A DNA stretch of 64,000 nt, from assembly GCA_963169105.1 (NCBI GenBank), contig OY720632.1, positions 868,001-932,000 of the forward strand, given 5' to 3'. This DNA is from Ceriagrion tenellum. Its lineage: Eukaryota; Arthropoda; Insecta; Odonata; Coenagrionidae. Shown here one piece after another: positions 53,832 to 62,628 of this stretch; the first letter of the stretch is position 1; every line of letters starts with the position of its first letter. Both the position numbers and the translations under genes were made by a program. Under the pieces are notes generated by a model. The model saw nothing but the letters and a program-made list of their open reading frames with translations, did no database searches and was not told the DNA's origin.

Positions 53832-56114
53832 GTTAAATTATTTTGAGAATCGGCGCATGAACATCACCAATGTGTCTGAACGGACGCAATACACGAATGC
53901 TGGGTGGGGAAGTGCAGCATATTTTTTGTCTTTAAGTCTGTAGTCAGTGCTCCTTTGATTCAACATCATACCTAGCGCGACCAAATGGATGGTAATAATA
54001 ACGAATGGTGGAAGAGAGATACTGCACGTGGGGTGGTGAGTCTGATGCCCACATGCCGATCTGAATCAGGAGTAAGTTTAAAGAAATGGATAGGCCGTTT
54101 TAGAGGTACATTTTTATGCACAAACGGATGTATCATACTTTGAACAAGAAAGTGAAAAGGAGTGTTATTCACAATCAATGTGGCGTATGCTGTATGAAAT
54201 CGGTCTCGCTAAGAAAGGAACGACTACCAAAGTTGCGCCGAGCGCACGGATTAAAAGACTCGGGTAATACATTGCCACGTGTCGTCGTGTGCTTACGAAG
54301 TCCTACAGACCCTCAGCAAACGGACGTCATCGGTAGGGCAGGGCGTGTCGTGGAAGCATTCAGTATGGGAAAAATGGTGCAACGGTCGAATGGATGGTTG
54401 ACCGGCGGCACTCGTTAAACGCCCGTGTAGGGTGTAGTGAAAATGAAGTCTCCTCCGAAAAAATGAAGCGTCAGTGTGAATGGGTCGAGAAAGTGACATC
54501 GAATTAGATAGTGCTCATAATCAGATGCGACAGTGCGGAACGCAGGGTCCACTGAAACCTGGGTATTGATGTCGTAATGGAACGTATTATGTCTTCCTTT
54601 TTCTAAATCGGTAAAATGTAACGTTCTGAATTTTCGGGTGAATTGTGCGTGCGGCTCTCGTGGAATGTTGAACATCGTGTCCTCTAACGGGGAAGAATCG
54701 TGAAATGGGTGTAAATTAGTCGCTGATCCTGTAAAGTCAGCGGTATATCCATCCAATTTGACGAAGGTAAACTGTGGCGTAAAGGAGAAAGAGAATGATG
54801 GGACATTTTAACATGTTTTCATTAGCAATACGGAATTTTTCATGTCTCACGCAACGGCACTTAGTTTGCCATCAGAATTTGCCATGGAAATCTCGGGAAT
54901 CCGCTCATTTCCAAAATAAACCTATTGTCAATAGTGTTGTATCGCGTTTTTCTTATGGTGCTATAAGTAGACATTCTGTACAGCCACGACGGGAATCCGT
55001 ATTATCTAGCGAGAGAGTATGAAATATGCCGCACGTGAATTCATTCGAACAGTAGTATCGAACAGGTTGTTTCTGAGGGAGTAATGAATATTGAATCAGA
55101 GGATCCTGGCTCATGTAAAACATGCAACATTTTTCCCGTAAGGCATCGGCCACAAGCTATCCGTACGCCTCATATTTTTCCTCCGTGCAGCAGTTACTTC
55201 TCCCAAAAAACTCGGGCCCAGTACATGTTAACCGAGGAGAGTAAACGTAATGCTTTTTGGAAGTCTCGGCTACGATTTTCTTACGTAACAACAATTTCTG
55301 CGACAGCAATACCTCGGTACTGGACGAAATGATCTCTGGGCTCAGGTATAACAAGTACGTCTTCTTCAAATGCCTGAAGTCGGTTGCTGGTCCGCCGAAG
55401 TCACTAATTTCAGGAATTGAATATCGACAACGCTTTATAAACTTAAGTTTGATCGATCACTTCTGCAGTTATGTTCGTACGTGAAACGAGCGGCGTCGTC
55501 AAAAAATAGTACAGCGTGGGCGAATAAAAGGAAACATCGTAGAAACACTCTGTAGGAAAAGTGTTCAAAGCACTCGATTTCCTCTGTAACGTATCGGTAA
55601 GATGTCGGCATCTTCGCCGGAAAAGAATGTGGTTTTCAATGTACATTCCAGATGGGACTAATTTCCCATCACCCATCGTCTACGTGTAACGCGATCGAGT
55701 TCTCTAATCCGGGTGACCTTTTCGCGTTGCGATTTGTTCGTGGAACAAAGACAATTGTCCGCTATGATTTTTCATCCATGGAATGTTATCTGCACATATT
55801 TCCGTAGCCTGTTCTCCATGCACGCGGGAAGGAATTCCTTCTGGACCATAGGATAGCGTGTTTCTTTGGAGCCGATAACGTTCATTTCCTCGAGCGGATT
55901 AATTTGCACGAATAATTTTACAACAGTCATCTCCCCGCACTATTATTTGGGAAATATGACGAAAAGAAGTTTCATCGAGTACCCTCTGGCCAATTAACCG
56001 TGTCAGGTTTACATGCAACGTATCGAGGGACTCCATCGACTGATCTGTAAGCTAACGTAAACACAAACAGGGAGCTCGTTTCGAACAACGTCAACGTCGA
56101 GTGGTATCATAATC
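53832..56114 (+). repeat. 5S intergenic spacer, copy 2 (complete)
   Basis: 2.28 kb from the T-tract of one 5S half to the 5S start at 56115, so it gives the whole spacer of this unit type. It is nearly identical to 19250-21438 up to CATCGAGTACCCTC (~55984); the last ~130 bases are unique to this copy. No gene is seen. It lacks the 345-bp satellite found before other 5S starts. Confidence 0.9.
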
Positions 56115-56140
56115 GCCAACGGCCATACCACGTTGAAAAC
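56115..56140 (+). pseudogene. 5S rRNA nt 1-26 (unit 4, 5' part)
   Basis: GCCAACGGCCATACC followed by ACGTTGAAAAC; Tx-6 starts at the next base. The matching 3' half is at 58574, so unit 4 is one 5S gene split by one element. Confidence 0.95.
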
Positions 56141-56362
56141 ACGAAGGGTCTTTGTTCGTTTCGACCTTGGGTTCTTTTCCGGCGATCGGCCTCGCGGTCG
56201 CTGGGCCCGGTGCCGGTGGATATCCCGTGAAAGTGCTTGCAGGAATACCTGCACGTGTGGTTTTACGTGTTTTTCTGCCGTGCCTAGGGTTTCCTAGGCA
56301 CGGAAAGTTCTGCGCATGTTTTGCGCGTTTTGTGCAGTGGTGGTGTTTCTTTTGCTCCCAAA

Positions 56363-58285
56363 ATGCCGGTCGAGCGAAAGAATACAGTTTTGATATTAGT
56401 GCAAGGTCTAAATCGGTCCCCTTCTCCCCTTGAGGTGCATCAATTCGTAGATGAAGTCCTCGGGTTGCAGTTTTCAGATGTCATAGGTATTCAATTCGCC
56501 GCGCAGCGATCAAAAATTTTTGTGAAGTGCGCGAGCGAAACGGTTATGAACAGGGTTTCAACGATGGCAGGGGCAGGGCTAGAATTCCCCACAAAGGGGT
56601 CGAGTTTGGGCCGTGCTTTTCTTGAGGATGCAACGAAGCGGGCAAAGTTTGTTAAAGTTTGTCTGTTACCTTTCGAAGTGTCAAAAGAGGAGGTGGAGAA
56701 GGAGTTGTTAAAATACGGGAAAGTGTTACATTTTGAGGAAAATATGTGGGGGGGCCAATTGAAATACCAGTGCCGAACGGGGACCAGGACTGTGAGGATG
56801 GTAGTGGAGAGAGACATACCTAGCATATCCCGATTTCAAGCGAAAGGGCAGTCATATACTATGAGGGTCAAAAAATAACCTGCAGCAAATGCAGGAGTAC
56901 AGAACACCTGCGAATTAATTGCCCGAATTTGAATCGACAGACTAGCTATGTCGACAAACTGAGAGGGCCGGTGCTGCAAGAGGAGAAGGAGGGGAGTGAG
57001 CTATTTGTGGCCCTTCGGAGAGGACGTGTCGCCGATGGAGATTGTAATGGCGGAAAAGAAGAGGAGAGGGGTGGAAGTAAGGAGAGGGAGCAGCGGAGAA
57101 ACGGATGGGGAAGGAGAAAGCGACAGCTGTGAAGGGCAAGAGGAGGAAGGGGCCGAGACAGGCGGTTCGGCTCACGCCGCAGGATTACAACTTCCGCCCC
57201 CGGTCTGAAGCTCTCGCTTATTACCGAGGATATGGAAGAGGTGGAAGGAAAGGATGGGTAGGGAAGGTTAGCGAAACCACTGCCCCTTCGAGACCGACAC
57301 CAATGAGGCGGATTGAGGTCAAAAGGACCTCAAGGGCCTCCGCCTCCCCGAAGTGCTCGTTTTAGTTTGGTTCCCCCAAACAACTGAGACGAGTAACCGT
57401 CGGCTCCGCTTTCGCTTGAGCCTACCGCACATCTCTGCGTACCGAGAGAGCCTGTTGCCCAAATATTTGGGATAAGGTATCCCTCTGATTCGCTTTATGG
57501 GTTGCCGTCGTGCGGTCTGCCGACTTACGTCATTGGAGTGAGGATCACCGGACCCAATGGAGGGTCAAAACGGACCAATTTTGGTCAAATGTGTGAGTAC
57601 AACCCACTCCTCAATAGGTCCCGGCAACCCCTAAGGGGCCGAGACAGTAGGGGCAGCACCGAAGCGGAAGAGGAGGAGGAGGCGAGGTGTTGATAGAAAT
57701 GGAGATATGCTGGTCTTTAACGACGCCGCAGCGGGTTTGGGGCAGAGTGAGGTGAGGAGTTTTCCGGGACCGAGTATGGTGGAGGAGGAGGGGGAAATGG
57801 AAGCGGCCGTCGACGTCACGCCGGGCCGCCTAATGGAGGAGGTGGGGGAAGAGACGCGGGCTACCAAGGACGATGCGGCTGGGCCTGGGCAGAGTGGAGT
57901 GGGAGGACCCCCGGGACTGAGAATGGAGGAGGAGGAGGAAATGGAAGCGGCCGTCGACGCCACGCCGAGCCGCCTAATGGAGGAGGTGGGGAAGGGGACG
58001 CGGGCTACAAAAGACGACGCAGCTGGGTTGGGTCGGAGTGGAGTGGGAAGATCCACGGACCCGAATATGGAGAAGGAGGAGACTGACGAAAACCACATGG
58101 GTTCGAGTATGGAGGAGGAAGAGGAGGAGATCAAGGAAGCGGACGTCGATGATACGTCGGGAAGCTCCTCGGATTCGTGTTATTACCTTGGGTCGGTGAA
58201 GATCAAAAAAGACTCGACCTCAGAAGACAGAAGTTGTGGTATACCCTCTCACTGGCAGAAAAAACGAGTCTCTTGGAGGCCTTAA
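56363..58285 (+). pseudogene. Tx-6 ORF1 with insertion and frameshift
   Basis: The ATG at 56363 (MPVERKNTVLILV) matches the start in Tx-7. It shows SPLEVHQFVDEVLGLQF, FAAQRSKIFVKCASE and FVKVCLLPFEVSKEEVE. After DIPSISRFQAKGQSY the frame breaks at ~56873, and the knuckle (CSKCRSTEHLRINC, ~56880) is in another frame. An insertion (57148-57632) interrupts the next part. The rest is acidic and contains a 48-residue tandem repeat (unit MEEVG..TRATKDDAAG..QSGVG, period 144 bp near 57790-58070), ending ~58285. It is an RNA-binding ORF1 by analogy and inactive here. Confidence 0.78.
57147..57647. mobile_element. 471-bp insertion with 15-bp target repeat in Tx-6 ORF1
   Basis: AAGGGGCCGAGACAG occurs at 57147-57161 and 57633-57647. 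Removing the stretch between and one copy gives an open ORF1 frame across the site. The insert shows no poly(A), ORF or pol III boxes that I can recognise. It contains a hairpin (GAGGTC..GACCTC near 57320). A 15-bp target repeat suggests target-primed insertion, for example of a SINE or a truncated non-LTR element. Its family is unknown. Confidence 0.75.
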
Positions 58286-58573
58286 ACCTCACTGAGGAGG
58301 AAAGGAGGGAAGAGTTAAAAAAGTGGCAAGAATAGGAACTTGAAAAAATTAGAGAAGCAAAAGAAAAAGAGCTAAAGTAGAGAAGTGAAACGTACTTTTT
58401 CATAACAATGATGATGCTGTTGTGTGCATGATGGACGAAATCTGTGGCTACATGTTGGGTTTCTAATGTATTCTGATGAATATGTAATTGTTTTGTTTAT
58501 CTAGACTGAATGTAAACGTTTTGTATTAACTGCTGAATGAAAATCAATAAAAAAGTCAATTAAAAAAAAAAAC

Positions 58574-58673
58574 ACCGGTTCTCGTCCGATCACCGAAGTT
58601 AAGCAGCGTCGGGCCCGGATAGTACTTGGATGGGTGACCGCCTGGGAACACCGGGTGCCGTTGGTTTTTTTTT
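58574..58673 (+). pseudogene. 5S rRNA nt 27-117 and T-tract (unit 4, 3' half)
   Basis: The cleanest 5S half: ACCGGTTCTCGTCCGATC to GTGCCGTTGG (58664) without obvious substitutions, followed by nine T and ATTAGT. Together with nt 1-26 at 56115 it gives a full ~117-nt 5S sequence, which I used as reference. Confidence 0.95.
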
Positions 58674-58739
58674 ATTAGTTCATTTGGAAGTCGCAGGGAA
58701 GGATAGATGTGACAAGGCAAAAAGTTCAATCTCGTGAAA

Positions 58740-59116
58740 AGATTCATGGTGAGATTATCGAATTCGGCGTCCATGAAGGGTTTACTGGGCGGCAAGTAGC
58801 AGGAAAATACGTGGATTTCTCCAATTTCCGTCAGTATTTTAGCTCTTGCTGCCTCAAGGTTTGTCATGTCGTTTAAAATTAAGCCATCACTTTGGATGTT
58901 GTCTCTTATTAAAATTGCCACACCACCTTTGGTTTTTACTCTTTCATTAAAGATTCTGTCTTGTCTTATTCGATTGTATCCAGCGACTTCCCACTGTTTG
59001 TCATTTTTAAGGTGTGTCTCTGACACTAGACACACGTCTACGGAGTGTTTTCTCAGGTATTCCACGAGCTCCGATGTCTTGTTTTTGACGTCACCGTTTG
59101 AATTCCACAGTGACAT
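58740..59116 (-). pseudogene. Jockey-3 ORF2: endonuclease N-terminus
   Basis: Starts MSLWNSNGDVKNKTSELVEY and shows VDVCLVSETHLKND (metal-binding glutamate), GGVAILIRDNIQSDG and EIHVFSCYLPPSKP, the N-terminal half of a Jockey-type apurinic endonuclease. The frame runs into unrelated residues at ~58735, before the catalytic GDxNAxH and SDH motifs. The protein is non-functional. Confidence 0.82.
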
Positions 59117-59132
59117 GACCAGTTGTTTTTTC

Positions 59133-60538
59133 TTAATTGGGTGTTAATTCATTATGAGGCGGGGACTTCATCATCATGCCCATTATTTGTGTCATCATTG
59201 TCTGGAACATTTGCATTTGCTGCCTCATCATTTCGCCCAGCATATTTATCGCGTTTAGGATCGCAGTCATACCATTATTTTCCTCTTTGCTTTTTGCTGC
59301 GTCATTGTCATGTTTATCGCCTCTATCTTCATTCATTTTTGACGGGTCATTTTCTTTTTCTTTAGGGCCGGTGTCATGAGATTTACTGTTGTTATCAGTT
59401 GTGCCCTCGGCTTCTCTTTTCCTTTGCCTTTCGACCCATATATTGGTTTTTGGAGGAGGGGCTGGTCGTATATTATTATCTGTTTGCGATTTGTCTTCCT
59501 CCTTTTTTTCTTTCTCTTCCTGTTTTCTTTTCATCGCCTCCGCTTGTTTTTTGTATGTTGCACATTCGACAGAATATGCCTCATGAGGCCCTCCGCAGTT
59601 GCAACACCTGGTTTCTTCTGTTTTTGGACAGTTAATCCCCTCATGTTCTCCGGCACATCGATAGCAACGTTGAGTTGCGTTGCAATATCGTGAGCCATGC
59701 CCGTACCTGTTACATCTGTAGCATCTCTGGGGTTTCTTGTATTTATACTCAGATATGCTTATGGGATGACTGCATAAATATTTTATTCTTTCAATATCTT
59801 TCGGTTTGAAATTACCACCCCGCTGTATTGCTATAGCATATATATCTTTTGTGGTCCGGGACACTGTTTTGACCGCGACGCACGGAATTTTTGCGTCGAT
59901 CAGTTCTTCTTTTATGAATTCGGGGTCAATCCCCTCGTCCAAGCCATGAACGACGTATCTCACTACTCCCTCCCCTTTTGCAGGTCAGGTATGTGACGAT
60001 GCGACTTTTTTGTGCATAAAAGCTTTTACTTTGTTATAGTCATCACGATTTTTCATTTGTAGTCGTGAGCCTTCCGATGTCTTACAGATCGTGAAGGTTT
60101 TGCCCGTTACTATGTCCCGGGTCTTTTTAATGACTTCTGTCATGTTATGTTATATATTATTATATATGGCGGCCATTTGGGATTTCTAGCGGGGTGATCA
60201 TTTTGTGGTCTTGCAGGATCTGTATTATCATGTTCGTCAATGTCAATATTTAAAAGAGGTCGGTATTGGTTGCTCGTGGTTATGATTTCACGAGCTTTTT
60301 GCTGAGGTGGCGTGTTTATCCTCCTACGTTTTTTCCTTATTTGCTCCGTTGTCTCAAAGAGCGCGTCAGTGTCTTCGTCGTCATCACGTCCGTCCACTAT
60401 GATCATGTTTTGCGGGTAATCCCCTTCGTCAATTTTATCGTTATTCTCTCCCGCTTGACGTTGTCGGTCTTGCTGTGTTTGTACACTATTGTCAGCTCCT
60501 GCAGTACCCTCCTGGGTCCTGGCGTTCGAAAAAAGCAC
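59133..60538 (-). pseudogene. Jockey-3 ORF1 with three zinc knuckles
   Basis: The N-terminal acidic part (60538-60140) and the main part (59963-59133) are separated by a break near 60000-60140. The main frame reads MRYVVHGLDEGIDPEFIKEE (the PRE_C2HC-type region), then three knuckles: CYRCNRYGHGSRYC, CYRCAGEHEGINC and CCNCGGPHEAYSVEC. A charged coiled-coil-prone region (KRKQEEKEKKEEDK) and a methionine/glutamine-rich end (GEMMRQQMQMFQTMM) follow. The stop is 17 bases before the ORF2 ATG. It is the RNA-binding partner of the lost ORF2 and broken once. Confidence 0.83.
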
Positions 60539-60560
60539 GCTTCTGATATTTAACGGCAGC

Positions 60561-61221
60561 GAAGGATATTTCCTTCGTCGCCCTTTCTTTGCGCGTAGCT
60601 TTCTCCCGCATTGTCACTGCTGACTTTCTTTAGTCGAGGATCATGCCTCTCTGTATAAACGTTTTTCACTGGAGAATGAAACATGTTGCCTGGGGGGGAA
60701 GGGCCTCCCTACCCACTGTCCCTATCGGGGGTTTGAAAACTGTGGAAAACCCTAGCGGGTCGTCCAACCGATTCGACCGGCTTTGCGGTGCGGGCACAGC
60801 TGGCCTGACCAAGGTTTTCCCCAATCCTACCCACTATTCCCTACCAAGGGGACCCGCCCAGTTCCCCTGGGAGTGCAAGGAGGTTCACCCCTTTCGGAGG
60901 CCCTCTTCCCAGGTTTCCCAGGCGAGACGACCGCAGGGACGGCGCGACTTCACAGGCGACCTACGGGAGTGAGAAAAAGGGGCTGAGTTAGCCTTGCCCC
61001 CCGCATGCCCTGTAACTCGCGCTGGCTTTTCTCTCGGCTTTTCGGAAGGTTCCGTAGGAACCTCCAATCTCTCGTCGTCGGAGAGAGATCCGACAGGTCT
61101 CCAGTTCGGGGTGTAAAATTCCCACTTTCCCCTTCGCCTGCCTGAGATTTCACCTTCCTGAGATTTCACCTTCCTGAGATTTCTCCCTCCTGAGGCAGAA
61201 GCAAGAGATGTCGGTGAAAGA
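60561..61221. other. GC-rich region with short tandem repeat
   Basis: Probably the leader of Jockey-3 up to ~61.1 kb. At 61141-61195 the unit CCTGAGATTTCACCTT occurs about three times in tandem, decaying to CCTGAGG. No gene is supported; frames over it reflect base composition. Confidence 0.45.
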
Positions 61222-61611
61222 AACCATGCAAATGCAAACGCCAAATGTTTTCTAGTGGCTCTTTGTGCTGCCGGAGGCAGCATAATTTCAGAGATTGCTC
61301 AAGATATATTGAGCTTTTGCTCTATGTCCGTACTTCTTTTATTCCCTAAATTTGGCCACCTAGCCTTTATTGAGAAAGCATACTTTCGGGTCGTTTGTAC
61401 TTGTCACGAGAAAGAATTTTATTTTTCCCAATATCGACCATCTTGGGAAGGTCACTATTACTCAGCTTATCAAAATAGTCATGAGTTTGTTTTAATATTA
61501 TCTCCCAGATGGGTTTTGTCCCAAAAATTGCGTATAGTTTTTTGTTTCCCGCCTCGCACGGGATTCTGAGGATAGATCTCATGAAAACAACCATGCAAAT
61601 GCAAACGCCAA
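61222..61611 (-). mobile_element. 3' fragment of Jockey-2 family with ~23-bp target repeat
   Basis: 61251-61583 matches 43757-44090, the 3' end of Jockey-2 including the last ORF2 codons (IFGTKPIWEI, DYFDKLSNSDLPKMV). AACCATGCAAATGCAAACGC plus CAA occurs on both sides (61222-61244 and 61589-61611), a target repeat of ~23 bp. A short T-run (TTTT, 61247-61251) marks its 3' end. Confidence 0.82.
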
Positions 61612-61800
61612 TGTGTATGTGTCCTGACCGAACCGTGTCCAGGACTATCAGACGCACACGACGCACCGCGCGACGGTGACTCACCCCACGCGTCACCGTT
61701 ACACGATACATCTGCTCCCCATTTGACCTACGCCTATAAAGGCGAAACCCCACGCATCAAAGTCATTCTGCCTCAGATTGCGTTTGCATTTGCATGGTTT
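61589..61800. promoter_or_regulatory. Inverted-repeat block with octamers and TATA-initiator pair
   Basis: AAACCATGCAAATGCAAACG-type ends are inverted (61589-61609 and 61780-61800), each holding the octamer ATGCAAAT/ATTTGCAT. Inside, TATAAAGG (61735-61742) is followed 30 bases later by TCATTCT (61763-61769), the same initiator motif as at H3. It could be an orphan histone-type promoter or a MITE. No coding sequence follows on the plus strand. Confidence 0.4.
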
Positions 61801-61849
61801 TCAGTTTCTTTTTTGATTAAAATTACGAGTGAAGGACGCATGAATTAAT

Positions 61850-62432
61850 TAACTTTTAGATTCTGACATTTTCGACCTTTTTTTCCAAGTGTTTAACCTT
61901 AGGATATTTGATCGTTGCCCCCTTCATGTAGTGAAGACGAAAGGATGTAATTCCTTCGCGTAGAACGTAAATGCGCGGGTGGTCGGTACGTGCGTGATTA
62001 CGAGATGACGTCCGCGTGCGGTGCGTGCATTGTGAGTTAGGAGCGTTTGAAGGTCGGAAAAAGTGTCATTTTGACGACGTTTTCGGTGGCGAAAAATGAC
62101 CGATCGTCGTAGGCATGAAACGCGAGCGTGATAGGCTTCGTTGGAGCTTTCTCGAATGACGGTGTCGCTGCGGATGTTTTAAATAAATTTTAGATTCTGC
62201 TATTTTCGACCTTTTTTCCAAGTGTTAGGATTTTTGATCGTTGCCCCCTTCCTGTAGTGAAGACGAATGGATGTAATTCCTTCGCGTGGAACGTGAATGC
62301 GCAGGTAGTCGGTACGTGCTTGATTACGAGATGATGTTTGCGTGCGGTGCGTGCTTTGTGAGTTAGGAGCGTTTGAAGGTCTGAAAAAGTGTCATTTTCA
62401 CGACGTTTTCGGTGGCACAAATGGAGGAAGGT
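61850..62432. repeat. ~345-bp satellite upstream of unit 5
   Basis: One partial and one more complete unit of the satellite seen at 8.70-9.40 kb (TTTTAGATTCTGACATTTTC, CGTTGCCCCCTTC, GGTCGGTACGTGC in order), with internal deletions. Confidence 0.85.
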
Positions 62433-62602
62433 CATATTTTCTAGAATTATGGAGGATTTTTGGGGCATAATATGGCATCATCGGTGGTTTTGCGGGCGAA
62501 CTGGGCATGCGTTTGTCTACACTGCTCTCTTTTAGGGTTCATGTACGGCAGTAATGGAAGATTATTGTAGCAATGACCCGTCTGAATTGTCTAGGTGTAA
62601 AT
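62433..62602 (+). promoter_or_regulatory. 5S upstream flank (unit 5)
   Basis: Conserved with 9396-9564 and ends AATTGTCTAGGTGTAAAT directly at the 5S start. Confidence 0.55.
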
Positions 62603-62628
62603 GCCAACGGCCATACCACGTTGAAAAC
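62603..62628 (+). pseudogene. 5S rRNA nt 1-26 (unit 5, 5' part)
   Basis: GCCAACGGCCATACC plus ACGTTGAAAAC, identical to unit 4; Tx-7 follows at 62629. The 3' half lies beyond the window. Confidence 0.95.

Larger units (their letters stand above)
56141..58573 (+). mobile_element. Tx-6: ORF1-only Tx-type element in 5S nt 26
   Basis: 2.43 kb, starting ACGAAGGGTC after 5S nt 26 and ending in poly(A) and AAAAC before nt 27. The leader has a 10-bp hairpin (56179-56204). It contains ORF1 but no trace of ORF2; the 3' untranslated region follows ORF1 directly. As both ends are complete, it is a non-autonomous form or an internal deletion. A 471-bp insertion plus target repeat lies in ORF1. Confidence 0.88.
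58665..60560 (-). mobile_element. Jockey-like element 3, 3'-truncated
   Basis: Minus-strand ORF1 and the first half of the endonuclease, then an abrupt end at the 5S T-tract, so the reverse transcriptase is missing. The run next to the T-tract (ACTAAT then A's, minus strand) is shared with Jockey-2. GC-rich sequence to ~61.1 kb on the right may be its leader. Confidence 0.75.

Noticed and set aside
58574..58673. Working 5S rRNA gene
   Set aside because: nt 1-26 are 2.4 kb upstream across Tx-6. The internal promoter is present, but a normal 5S transcript cannot be made.
61141..61195. CRISPR-like or regulatory repeat array
   Set aside because: Units are ~16 bases without spacers and decay quickly; it is a short tandem duplication in nuclear DNA.
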